This document shows, in pieces, positions 7,344 through 15,323 of a DNA stretch of 33,028 nt. The notes beneath the pieces are model-generated. The model worked only from the letters and a program-made list of their open reading frames with translations. It searched no databases and was not told where the DNA came from. Source of the stretch: Desulfovermiculus halophilus DSM 18834 (lineage in GTDB: Bacteria; Desulfobacterota; Desulfovibrionia; Desulfovibrionales; Desulfothermaceae); assembly GCF_000620765.1 (NCBI RefSeq), contig NZ_JIAK01000029.1:1-33028 (forward strand), written 5' to 3'. How positions within the stretch are numbered: the stretch's first letter is position 1; each line of letters begins with the position of its first letter. The position numbers were made by a program, and so were the translations under genes.

Positions 7344-7819
7344 AATTAAGAGTCGTTTCCAACGCAACCCCCCTGATAGCCCTTTCCCGAATCAGACGCT
7401 TTCACTTGCTGCGGGATTTGTTCAGTGAAGTCATCATACCGTCTGCGGTATATGAAGAAGTGGTGAGTGCGGGCAGGGGGCGTGCCGGTGGGCCGGAAGT
7501 TGAAAATGCCCAGTGGATCATCCATCATCAGGTAAAAAACAAAGATCTGGTTACTTTTTTGAGTATATCTCTTGATGCCGGTGAAGCCGAAGCGATTGCC
7601 TTAGCCAAAGAAATAAATGCAGACCTGGTATTGTTGGACGATAATGATGGCCGGAATATCGCCGGATCAGTCGGGATCCATTTTACAGGTACCATTGGTT
7701 TTCTGCTTCGTTATTATCAGGGGCAGCCAGCAGATTTTAAAGAAGCCCTGGATGAACTGCTGGCCCAAGGGTTTCGCTTAAGTAAAGTAGAATACCAGAA
7801 GATTCTTGAACAGGCATGA
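7340..7819 (+). CDS. DUF3368 / PIN-like nuclease toxin
   Basis: 159-aa PIN-fold protein. Conserved acidic and polar positions are visible in VVSNATPLIALSRI near the start, LDAGEAEAIALAKE in the middle (residues about 78-91) and LVLLDDNDGR (about 94-103), the usual PIN metal-binding arrangement. Proteins of this family are predicted RNases paired with UPF0175 antitoxins. GTG 7340 overlaps the antitoxin stop, indicating coupling. It is full length with no disruption. Confidence 0.8.
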   Translation: MKLRVVSNATPLIALSRIRRFHLLRDLFSEVIIPSAVYEEVVSAGRGRAGGPEVENAQWIIHHQVKNKDLVTFLSISLDAGEAEAIALAKEINADLVLLDDNDGRNIAGSVGIHFTGTIGFLLRYYQGQPADFKEALDELLAQGFRLSKVEYQKILEQA

Positions 7820-7854
7820 CCGTCTTAGCCTTCGCTCCTGACAACTGAGTAATA

Positions 7855-9708
7855 ATGATCCCTTCTTCCTTCCGGAATAATTTGATACTCAAGCTGCGGA
7901 CATATCTGCGATTGGGCCTAAAGAACATCCTGCGGGTGGGGATATATAGGATCGGGCTGCGTACTGGTCTGCATCCAGTTCTGCGAGTCAAGAGATCCCT
8001 TCAGGGGACGCGGTTTTTCAGACAGGTGCCCAAACCAGATGCCTCGCTCAAGCCCCAAAGCGCCTGGCAGGATGCGGCGCTTTTTTTTGGCTGGTATAAG
8101 AGCCCGCTGGAAAACGGCCCGCCTGAGTGGCATGCCAATCCTTTTACCGGCACGCGCATTCCCCATCCGGACAGACCCTGGTGGAAACTGGCGGATTTTG
8201 ATCCCGCAGTGGGCGATATAAAGGCCATCTGGGAGGCCTCTCGGTTTGACTGGGTATTGGCCTTTGCCCAGCGGGCCAGGACAGGTGATCATGACTCCCT
8301 TAAGCGCCTAAATTCCTGGCTTGCGGGCTGGTGCAGGGCTAATCCCGTATATCTGGGTCCGAACTGGAAGTGCGGGCAGGAGGCATCCATCCGGGTGATG
8401 CATCTGGCCATAGCCGCGCTCATATTAGGACAGGACACCTCGGCAGAAAAGGATCTTATCCACTTGGTAGAGGCCCACCTGGCCCGAATCTATCCCACCC
8501 TGTCCTATGCCCTGGCCCAGGACAACAACCACGGGACTTCAGAGGCGGCTGCCCTTTTTATGGGCGGGAACTGGTGTGCCCTGCACGGAATCAAACAGGG
8601 AAAGCGCTGGGAGAGGATGGGGCGCAAATGCTTGGAAAACAGGGCCAGGCGCTTGATCGAACCGGACGGGAGCTTTAGCCAGTATTCTGTGAATTATCAC
8701 CGGTTGATGCTGGACACCTTGTGCATGGCGGAAATCTGGCGGCGTGCAAAGGGTCTTGAAGGGTTTTCCGCCCTATTTTACGAGCGGGCCAAAGCGGCCG
8801 CCTTGTGGCTTTATGCCCTGGTGGAGCCGGAAAGCGGTGATGCGCCCAACCTGGGATCAAATGACGGGGCCAGGCTTTTGCCTCTGACGGATGCAGACTT
8901 CCGGGACTTTCGGCCCAGTGTGGAGCTGGCTATGGCCCTGTTTGCTGGTGGCCGGGCCTATGGGCAAGACGGCTGGCATGCGCTGCATCTTTCGTGGCTG
9001 GATGTAAAGGAAAATGAATATGTGGCCCAACAGCCAGGTTCAACCCAATTTGATCATGGCGGATACTGTGTTCTGCGCCGCGGTCCCTGGATGGTCCTTT
9101 TCAAATATCCGAGATATCGTTTCCGCCCCAGCCATTGCGATGCCCTGCACCTGGATCTGTGGCATGGATCAACAAACGTGCTGCGCGATGCAGGATCCTA
9201 CAGCTACAATGCAGAAAAAGCGTGGCAGGAGTATTTCTCGAGTACTGCTGCGCATAACACCATAGAGTTTGATGCCAGGGACCAGATGCCCGGGATCAGT
9301 CGGTTTCTTAAGGGCGCCTGGCTGCAGACAGATAAAATAGAGCATGTGAGCACAGTCGGTGATGAGCATTTTGTTGCTGCCGGCTATCAGGATTACCTGG
9401 GCAGCAGACACTATAGGAAAATTACATTATCCAGTGATGGCTGCCTAGTTGTGGACACTATTAGCAGGATGCAGAATAAGGCTGTCCTGAGGTGGCGTCT
9501 TGTTCCGGACAGCTGGCAAATAAAGGACACATCGGTTCTTGGATCACACTTTAAATTGACAGTGCAGGCGAGCATTCCGGTCAAGCGCTTTGAGCTTAGT
9601 CAGGGCTGGGAATCCCGCTATTACCTGCATTGCAGGCCTTTGCCCGTACTTGAAGTTGAAGTTGACCAGGCATGCACCATAACCACAAAAATAGGTAGTG
9701 TCATCTAG
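7855..9708 (+). CDS. Heparinase II/III family protein
   Basis: 617-aa protein with an N-terminal alpha/alpha toroid followed by a C-terminal beta-sandwich, as in heparinase II/III and alginate lyases. Diagnostic stretches are DNNHGTSEAAALFMGGNW (about 222-239), YSVNYHRLMLDTL (about 277-289) and FDHGGYCVLRRGPWMVLF (about 399-416), with the conserved Asn, His and Tyr of the active site. Such genes are common in bacterial polysaccharide clusters, where they may trim or modify the polymer. No clear signal peptide is visible, so export is uncertain. The stop TAG is directly followed by the ATG of the next glycosyltransferase, implying an operon. It appears intact. Confidence 0.85.
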   Translation: MIPSSFRNNLILKLRTYLRLGLKNILRVGIYRIGLRTGLHPVLRVKRSLQGTRFFRQVPKPDASLKPQSAWQDAALFFGWYKSPLENGPPEWHANPFTGTRIPHPDRPWWKLADFDPAVGDIKAIWEASRFDWVLAFAQRARTGDHDSLKRLNSWLAGWCRANPVYLGPNWKCGQEASIRVMHLAIAALILGQDTSAEKDLIHLVEAHLARIYPTLSYALAQDNNHGTSEAAALFMGGNWCALHGIKQGKRWERMGRKCLENRARRLIEPDGSFSQYSVNYHRLMLDTLCMAEIWRRAKGLEGFSALFYERAKAAALWLYALVEPESGDAPNLGSNDGARLLPLTDADFRDFRPSVELAMALFAGGRAYGQDGWHALHLSWLDVKENEYVAQQPGSTQFDHGGYCVLRRGPWMVLFKYPRYRFRPSHCDALHLDLWHGSTNVLRDAGSYSYNAEKAWQEYFSSTAAHNTIEFDARDQMPGISRFLKGAWLQTDKIEHVSTVGDEHFVAAGYQDYLGSRHYRKITLSSDGCLVVDTISRMQNKAVLRWRLVPDSWQIKDTSVLGSHFKLTVQASIPVKRFELSQGWESRYYLHCRPLPVLEVEVDQACTITTKIGSVI

Positions 9709-10927
9709 ATGAGAGTTCTGTATTTCCATCAGTACTTCAAGACCCCCCCGGGGGGCCGGGGGAACAAGGTCGTATGAGATGGCCCGGAGGCTGATAGCCA
9801 ACGGGCATGAAGTGACCATGGTTTGCGGAGTCGGGGATCGCGGCGAATCAGAGCTTGACGGCCCTTTCCGGGCTGGCCGGCGTGAAGGTATGATCGACGG
9901 CATCCAGGTGATTGAGCTTGCCCTGCCCTATTCCAACCGGGACTCTTTTCTGCGCCGCACCCTCACCTTTCTGCGCTTTGCCCTGCGCTCCATTGGAATT
10001 GCCCTGCGCAGGGATTATGATCTGGTTTTTGCCACCACCACTCCCTTGACTGCGGGCATACCCGGGATCTTTGCCCGCTGGCTCAGGCGCAAGCCCTTTG
10101 TATTCGAGGTTCGCGATCTCTGGCCTGAGCTGCCTCGGGCCATGGGGGTGATCACAAATCCTGTGATCCTGACCATGATGAGCTTTCTGGAATGGAGCAG
10201 CTACCGGTCAGCGGACAGATTAATTGGCTTGTCGCCCGGGATTGTGAAGGGCATCCAAAAACGCGGAGTGGATGCTCAACGCATCACCATGATCCCCAAT
10301 GGATGCGATATCGATCTCTTTCAGGCTGAAGGATCTCCCTGGCGTCCAGAGGGCGTGGCTGGCAATGATCTGATGGCGGTCTTTGCCGGGGCCCACGGTA
10401 TTGCCAATGGCCTGCACGCAGTCCTTGACGCAGCAAAGGAGCTGAAAAAAAGACAGCGCCAGGACATAAAAATTGTGCTCATCGGAGATGGAATGCAGAA
10501 ACCGGCCCTTGAAGACCGGGCTCGCTTAGAAGGACTCAGCAATGTTGTATTCCATGGCTTGGTAAAAAAGTCCGACCTGGCAGGCCTTTTTCAAGAGACG
10601 GATATCGGGATGCAGATTCTGGCCAATGTGCCTGCTTTCTATTACGGAACATCTCCGAACAAATTCTTTGATTATCTGGCCAACGGCCTGCCGGTGCTCA
10701 ACAACTATCCCGGCTGGGTGGCAGATTTGATTCAGGAGTACAGCTGCGGGTTTGCAGTGCCTCCAGAAGATCCAGCTGCGTTTGCTGATGCGCTGGAATA
10801 TGCAGCAGACAATCGGGATGAGCTGGTCAGGATGGGGGAAAACAGCAAGCGTCTGGCCCTGGAGCGCTTTCATCGAGACATTTTGGGCCGGCAGTTTGTG
10901 GAATGGCTTGAGGGAGCGGTGGGCTGA
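9709..10927 (+). pseudogene. Family 4 glycosyltransferase (WbuB-like) with a frameshift in a C7G6 tract
   Basis: The frame from ATG 9709 encodes MRVLYFHQYFKTPPGG and then stops at TGA 9775. The frame one base over continues as GAGGTRSYEMARRLIANG to 10927. Removing one base from the C7G6 run (9743-9755) joins them into a normal protein of about 405 aa. Downstream hallmarks are VFEVRDLWPELP, MIPNGCDIDLF, the donor domain LMAVFAGAHGIANGLHAV and GTSPNKFFDYLANGLPVL. WbuB-type enzymes transfer deoxy-aminosugars in O-antigen and capsule synthesis. The shift may be phase variation, decay or a sequencing error; from ATG 9779 the product would lack the first Rossmann strand. Confidence 0.85.
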
Positions 10928-10992
10928 GGGCGGAGATCGGAAGTCGGAGGTCGGAAGTCGGAGGTCGGAGGTCGGAGATCTAAAGTCGGAGG
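10925..10992. repeat. Heptanucleotide array
   Basis: About nine units of GGTCGGA/AAGTCGG type begin directly at the stop of the glycosyltransferase. They are followed by degenerate GAACTGAGC/GACTTAAGC 9-bp units (10996-11034). Confidence 0.85.
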
Positions 10993-11044
10993 AAATTGAG
11001 GAACTGAAGCGAACTGAGCGACTTAAGCGACAGAAAGAAACGCA

Positions 11045-11123
11045 CTACCCATAACGGGTCAAACGCAAAATGTGTAATCCAGCCATCACACTACCCATTT
11101 CGCGTCAAGCGCGATGTGTGTAA
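11045..11123. repeat. Tandem pair of REP palindromes
   Basis: Two same-orientation copies, 11045-11077 and 11091-11123, each ending GTGTAATCCAGC, with starts 46 bp apart. Paired copies with fixed spacing recall the REP doublets (REPIN/BIME) of other bacteria; 17476-17554 repeats the spacing. The remainder of 10928-11264 holds one GC-rich module (11157-11180). Confidence 0.8.
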
Positions 11124-11264
11124 TCCAGCGAGGCGAAGAGGTGAGAGACTGACGTCCGCCTCCGGCCCATAGGGGCCTACCCTCTCTCCGAGCTGGAAGC
11201 TCTCCGACTCGACTTTCACCCATGGAGGGTTAATATTTCGCCAAAAAACAAATATGACAACTAG

Positions 11265-13007
11265 TTATGGACGCACTGCGTGTAAGACCCCATTCTCTAC
11301 CTGATGGCCAAGGACAGCCAGAATTGCAGCCTGTTCCGGGTCCGGCTCCTCGATCATGCGAATCGGTTTTCGCTTGCCGCTGTGCCAGCACAGGCAGCTA
11401 GACAGATTGCGCATGGACTGCATTGCGCTGTCCGGTGTGCAGTCTATCCCGGCCCGGTTCAGCCAGAGTGTAAGTAACCGGAGGTAGGTTAAGGCTACAA
11501 TACAAGAAAATATGTGGCAGCGGATCTTGGAGTCGGTCTCACGCGTCCCGCGTGACCACATAGGACGGAAGTTGCCGAACTCTCCGGCCTTTGTCTGCCG
11601 AAAGGCGTTTTCGACTTGATACCGGTCAAGACTGGCTTTGACGATATCATCGGTAGACAAGTCGTGATGAGAGGTCACGATAATGTTCTTTCCAAACCTG
11701 GCTATGTGTTTGTTTATCCGGTAGTGATTCTTGCGGAAATACAACTGGAGCTTATTATTCGAGGTCCTGAAGTCAAGGTCGTAGAGGTCTTTCGGTATGT
11801 ATAGGGAATCGCAGAGTTCCTTGTAATAGTGAAGAACTTGATGCTTGGTGGTCCAGTTTTTTCTGCCGCCCCTGACCTTGGAGCGGATCTCGAAAAGGCC
11901 GTTTTGCAGACGTCGCAGCTTTTTTTCAAAATTGTACCTCTGCTTGGCGGCTGTTCTGGGGTTGTAGGTGACCACCACTGTGCGCAGTCCTCCCCAGTAC
12001 TGCCCGGTTGTGCGCCAGGCCACCATTTGATCGTCTTCTTGGTCCTTGGCTGCCAGTTCCCTGTTTTTTGGCGTATCCACCGGGGCGAAGAATTTTATGT
12101 CCTTGCGTATCAATTCCTCGGCAAAGGCCGGGGAGTAGGTGGTGATAAACTCGAGCCCCTGCTGCTGGTCTATGGTCTGCATGTTGGGCTCTGAGTTCAT
12201 GCCTTTGTCCACAACCACGGTCAGCTTGGGGTTTGTCTGGCCCAATGCTTCCAGAGAGGCGAATATCTCATCCAGGAGCCGATTAAACAGTTTGGAGTCA
12301 TGGCAGTTGCCTTCATATTCCCGGTAGAAAATGGGAATCTGTGAATCCCTTGCTACCAGAAGAGCAAGGCCTATCTGCCGGAGCCAGTGTTTTCCTTCCT
12401 TGTTTTTGCCCCGGGCAAATAATTCGGAAGGGGTTTTGCTGTCCATGTAATGGAAATAATTGGTTGTGTCGAAAAGAAAACAGTTGGCATCAATAGGCTC
12501 TATCTCATTTATCTTATTGAAGAATAGCTTGGATATTTCTTGAATAGAATCTTGATCGACCCGGTCCCATTTTGCCCAGTAGCGCTGCGAGGTTAAGGCA
12601 GATGTGTCCACGGGCCGCACCTGGTGCACGGCTAGATTCTTGTACCATGCAGGCAGTCCCAGCTTTGATCTGGGCTCAATCATTCTGTTGAAGGCGGCAT
12701 ACAAAAAATATTCACCCAGTGTCGGTCCTTTTTCCCGAGGTCTTGGCGGAATGACCGAATCGACAATCTGGGCGAGATCGATATGTTGATCCACAAAATG
12801 AGCCAGGAACAAAGAGCCGAATTCCTGGACCTGGATCCTGCTCAAGTCGGTCTTCTGCTGTCCCAGAGCAATCTCCATGATCCGCTCGACAGAGCCGAGA
12901 TAGATCTGGTTGACGACCTTGGGTTTGCCCTGCACCCGGGCCATCTCCCGGATGTAGTAGTAGGTCTTTCCCTGCTTTACTTTCTTATGCAAGTGGGCCA
13001 TGCCCAC
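11265..13007 (-). CDS. IS1634-family transposase
   Basis: 580-aa DDE transposase of the IS4-related IS1634 group. The catalytic residues are D180 in FLFDTTNYFHY, D267 in VVVDKGMNS and E466 in DRYQVENAFRQTK, the last within a YREK-like context. The N-terminus MGMAHLHKKVKQGKTYYYI and a middle insertion between the second D and E fit the group. The frame is intact and the protein is of usual length, so the element may be active. It is transcribed against the surrounding glycan genes. Confidence 0.93.
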   Translation of the reverse strand: MGMAHLHKKVKQGKTYYYIREMARVQGKPKVVNQIYLGSVERIMEIALGQQKTDLSRIQVQEFGSLFLAHFVDQHIDLAQIVDSVIPPRPREKGPTLGEYFLYAAFNRMIEPRSKLGLPAWYKNLAVHQVRPVDTSALTSQRYWAKWDRVDQDSIQEISKLFFNKINEIEPIDANCFLFDTTNYFHYMDSKTPSELFARGKNKEGKHWLRQIGLALLVARDSQIPIFYREYEGNCHDSKLFNRLLDEIFASLEALGQTNPKLTVVVDKGMNSEPNMQTIDQQQGLEFITTYSPAFAEELIRKDIKFFAPVDTPKNRELAAKDQEDDQMVAWRTTGQYWGGLRTVVVTYNPRTAAKQRYNFEKKLRRLQNGLFEIRSKVRGGRKNWTTKHQVLHYYKELCDSLYIPKDLYDLDFRTSNNKLQLYFRKNHYRINKHIARFGKNIIVTSHHDLSTDDIVKASLDRYQVENAFRQTKAGEFGNFRPMWSRGTRETDSKIRCHIFSCIVALTYLRLLTLWLNRAGIDCTPDSAMQSMRNLSSCLCWHSGKRKPIRMIEEPDPEQAAILAVLGHQVENGVLHAVRP

Positions 13008-13109
13008 CGACTATCAACTAGGGTCTTACAAGTCAAGTCAATATACTCAAGAATATGCTCAAAACAAAGCATAAAGGCTGCTCAGTATTATGTATTCAGG
13101 GTCTTACAT
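11281..13109 (-). mobile_element. IS1634-family insertion sequence
   Basis: Bounded by TGTAAGACCC (11281-11290) and its reverse complement GGGTCTTACA (13100-13109). A second GGGTCTTACA at 13021-13030 is an alternative right end. No matching target-site duplication is obvious at either pairing, so the boundaries are provisional. If the left end is right, the last few transposase codons and stop lie outside the element. Confidence 0.65.
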
Positions 13110-13154
13110 TAAAATTAAAGACAACAGTCTGATATCTTGAAGTTTTTTAGCTTT

Positions 13155-13340
13155 TAAGGCTGCCAAGAATGAAAGTCGAGTCCGAGCCGGAAGCCGGCCT
13201 GGAAGCCCTACTCTCCGACCCGTAGGCTCGGGTCTTACGAGCCGGAGGCGGGGCTGGAAGCGGCCCCGGCGGGAGGTCGGCTCTTGGAACAGCTGACCTC
13301 CGATGTCCGATGTCTGATGTCCGGACTGAGCGACTTGAGG
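13155..13340. repeat. GC-rich repeats and an orientation-switching heptad array
   Basis: Contains GGCTCGGGTCTTACGAGCC (13223-13241), a 6-bp-stem hairpin that includes the IS-end motif GGGTCTTAC. It is followed by GGAGGTCGG, the linker CTCTTGGAACAGCTGA, then reverse-oriented units CTCCGATGTCCGATG. The array could fold into a large hairpin. No gene is supportable here. Confidence 0.7.
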
Positions 13341-13387
13341 GCGTTAAGCGAACGAAGCCACGAGAGCGAGAAAAGCACAATTCCGCA

Positions 13388-13453
13388 CTACCCATTTCGC
13401 GCTTGCCCTGAAATCTCTTTTTATTTCACCGGGGTCAAGCGCAAAGTGTGTAA
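13388..13453. repeat. REP palindrome interrupted by a hairpin insert
   Basis: Same variant as at 1443: CTACCCATTTCGCG, then an insert with TGAAATC...ATTTCACCGG, then GTCAAGCGCAAAGTGTGTAA. Confidence 0.75.
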
Positions 13454-13480
13454 TCCAGAACAACATCTACTTACTTCGCT

Positions 13481-13513
13481 CTACCCACTATGCGTCAAAC
13501 GCGATGTGTGTAA
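13481..13513. repeat. 33-bp REP palindrome
   Basis: CTACCCACTATGCGT and ACGCGATGTGTGTAA around CAA; tail TCCAGCG. It precedes the heptad array at 13534. Confidence 0.8.
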
Positions 13514-13533
13514 TCCAGCGAGGAGCAGAGGTG

Positions 13534-13625
13534 AGGGACTGACGTCGGAAGCCGGATGTCGGATATCGGAGGTCGGACGTCGGCTCTTGGAACAGCTGAC
13601 GTCTGATGTCGGAGGTCGGACGTCG
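13534..13625. repeat. Heptad array with internal linker
   Basis: GTCGGAA-type units, the linker CTCTTGGAACAGCTGA (13585-13600) and further GTCGGAGG units run directly into a glycosyltransferase 3' fragment, the same junction as inside the 5031 gene. Confidence 0.85.
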
Positions 13626-13846
13626 GTGAAGGGAATGAGGAAGAGGGCCGTTGGAGAATTAGGCAGGGAAAAAACGGATTTCTGGTGCCGGTCAAAGATC
13701 CAAATAGTCTGGCCAGGGCCATGGAGCGTTTTATCCAGGAGCCGGAGCTGGCGGAAAAAAGGGGCCGGGAAAGCCGGCGGATGGCTGAAGAGCGCTTTGA
13801 TGTCCGGATTATCAATCAGCAGATGATGAAGATTTTGGGAACTTAG
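13626..13846 (+). pseudogene. 3' end of the glycosyltransferase (second copy)
   Basis: Closely matches the last about 220 bp of the 5031 glycosyltransferase, including the non-repeat tail of its insert (GAAGGGAATGAGGAAGAG) and GFLVPVKDPNSLARAM through NQQMMKILGT and stop. The reading frame is still open through this piece (frame of 13844-13846 TAG). Since it includes the insert tail, it was copied after the repeat entered the parent gene. No start or N-terminal domain is present. Confidence 0.9.
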
Positions 13847-14050
13847 GGCCAAGGGGCAAGGGCCGAGGGGCAAGGAAGAAGACAGACGTCGGCTTCCGGC
13901 CCATAGGGGCCTACGCCCCGGCGGGAGATCGGAAGTCGGCCTCCGGCCCATAGGGGCCTACCCTCCGGCCTGGAAGCCCTACGGGCAGGAAGCGGCCCCG
14001 GCGGGAAGTCGGCTCTTGGAACGGCTGATTACCGACGTCCGATATTCGAT
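13847..14050. repeat. Repeat block: GGGCAAGG units, two GC-rich modules, heptads
   Basis: Same order as after the 5031 gene. GGGCCAAGGGGCAAGG is followed by GC modules at 13888-13923 and 13935-13965 (core CGGCCCATAGGGGCC), the linker CTCTTGGAACGGCTGA (14011-14026) and reversed heptads ending at 14045. Confidence 0.8.
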
Positions 14051-14083
14051 GTACTCATTTCGTGCTTGACCCAAAATGTGTAA
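14051..14083. repeat. REP palindrome, degraded left arm
   Basis: GTACTCATTTCGTGC and TTGACCCAAAATGTGTAA; its tail TCGAGGAATGGATT is shared with the copies at 22343 and 24182. Confidence 0.7.
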
Positions 14084-14460
14084 TTCGAGGAATGGATTTC
14101 ATCGCCTGCGGCGAGCTGGTCTTTCCTTTGGGCAATCAGCCCAAAGGGAGATTCGTGGATATTCGTGTAGATTAGTGGACAAGACTCTTTTTCTTCCACC
14201 CCAGTGTACTGGAAGAAGGTACAGGGCAGGCACGGAATGACCCCATTGAAATGGAAAGACCCCAATGAAATAATAGGAGATTTCATGGGGCAAGGATTTC
14301 AGGGCGGGCACGGAAAAGGGGGAGCCCAGATTTTCCTGCCAGGGAAGAAGACCCAGTGAAACCCTTGTCTGAGACAAGGAGCCCAGAGGGCTGTTTCAGG
14401 CAGGCCCTGGCAGGAAAGGGCTCCAATCGCCATGAGGAGATGTAGAGTTTATTCAGAGTG
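14084..14460. repeat. Compound palindromic block with a nested hairpin
   Basis: This gene-free stretch starts with a half copy of the GATTAGTGGACAAGACT palindrome family (14100-14190) and a worn CCCCAGTGTACTGG hairpin (14202-14226). It continues with CCCCAATGAAAT/ATTTCATGGGG (14262-14290). A nested structure follows: outer 13-bp perfect arms TTTCCTGCCAGGG (14332-14344) and CCCTGGCAGGAAA (14405-14417) enclose CCTTGTC-TGA-GACAAGG (14363-14379). It may be a composite of mobile palindromes or a structured RNA. Confidence 0.6.
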
Positions 14461-14542
14461 TTCCGTGGGCAGAAGTTCTTGTGGGTTGAGAAACTTGACT
14501 ATATTTGTATAACCTGGTTATACTGTTTCTTAGTATTGATGT

Positions 14543-14668
14543 ATGAGAGTATTTTGTTCACGAATGTTTATTCGCCTGGCAAAATTTTATCTTTCTATGA
14601 ATATGCGCGATATACAAGCAGCTTTGGAAAGTAAGGAACTTTATGAGGTGCACTGTCATGAAACATAA
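14543..14668 (+). pseudogene. RelE/ParE-like toxin remnant (3' end only)
   Basis: The open frame ends with LAKFYLSMNMRDIQAALESK then ELYEVHCHE and a stop 11 nt inside the next gene. That ending resembles the C-terminus of RelE/HigB-type toxins that precede NadS-like antitoxins. The catalytic N-terminal two thirds are missing, so the toxin is lost while the antitoxin remains. The family call rests on a short stretch plus the neighbour. Confidence 0.45.
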
Positions 14669-14972
14669 TACCGACAACATATTGTCTGTAGTCCATGAAA
14701 CAGCTAAAGGCTTGCATGAAGCAGGGGTTATGGACAAAATGACCATGCGGGATTTCGATGCTGTATGCTTACATCCTCTGAAAGCGTATCGACCAGAGGA
14801 TATTCGACAAATACGTATGCAGTGTCAGGTAAGCCAATCTGTTTTTGCCGCCTATCTTAATGTCAGCAAAACAGCAGTAGTCAGCTGGGAATCTGGAAAG
14901 AAAAAACCAAGTCCTACTGCTGTCAAGCTGCTTGATATCATAGAGAGGAAGGGATTGGATAGTGTGGCATGA
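14658..14972 (+). CDS. NadS/HigA-like XRE-family antitoxin
   Basis: 104-aa DNA-binding protein with a classical helix-turn-helix: IRQIRMQCQVSQSVFAAYL then NVSKTAVVSWESGKKKPSP. ATG 14658 is chosen because GAGGTG lies 8 nt upstream. Such proteins repress their own operon and neutralise a RelE/HigB-type toxin encoded just upstream; here only that toxin's end is left, so this is an orphan antitoxin. A hairpin terminator follows at 15016. Confidence 0.8.
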   Translation: MKHNTDNILSVVHETAKGLHEAGVMDKMTMRDFDAVCLHPLKAYRPEDIRQIRMQCQVSQSVFAAYLNVSKTAVVSWESGKKKPSPTAVKLLDIIERKGLDSVA

Positions 14973-15015
14973 TATAACATCCCTCTGTGTAGCTTTTGGG
15001 CAAAACTCTTCATAC

Positions 15016-15050
15016 AGGCCGCGAGAATCCCTTGCGGCCTTTGCTTTTTT
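15016..15050 (+). terminator. Rho-independent terminator
   Basis: Perfect 7-bp stem AGGCCGC (15016-15022) / GCGGCCT (15034-15040) with an 11-nt loop, followed by TTGCTTTTTT. It lies 44 nt after the antitoxin stop. Confidence 0.7.
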
Positions 15051-15061
15051 GCGGGTTTTGC

Positions 15062-15112
15062 GTATTTTTTCAGGTATTCGACAGACTGAAAGAGCAGCCC
15101 CTGAAAAATACC
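15062..15112. repeat. Bulged inverted repeat of unknown role
   Basis: GTATTTTTTCAGG (15062-15074) pairs with CCTGAAAAATAC (15100-15111) with one bulged T. It lies in the stretch between the terminator and the oligosaccharyltransferase, where no gene is visible. Confidence 0.4.
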
Positions 15113-15194
15113 CCACATGCCTGCGAAGCTGTAAACACAAAAACCATAGAAAAATTACTACATCTCAACTGGTTGGGATTTCTAATTCTTCCCT

Positions 15195-15255
15195 GATAAC
15201 GGATAACAGATAACTATCCCCGATAACAGATAACCGATAACCGATAACTGATAAC
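15195..15255. repeat. GATAACN heptanucleotide array
   Basis: Eight GATAAC units, mostly spaced exactly 7 bp apart, lie upstream of the oligosaccharyltransferase gene. It is a second, unrelated heptamer with the same 7-bp period as the GGTCGGA arrays. Confidence 0.85.
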
Positions 15256-15323
15256 CCTCTTCCAACGAAGAACGAAGCACAAAGAACGAGGAACGTTTTC
15301 CATAAAAAGCAAGGCAGCCATAC

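Noticed and set aside
13284-13826. A 180-codon open frame across repeats and a glycosyltransferase fragment
   Set aside because: It reads REP, heptads and the fragment in the wrong frame; the true homology is in another frame, so it is not a gene.
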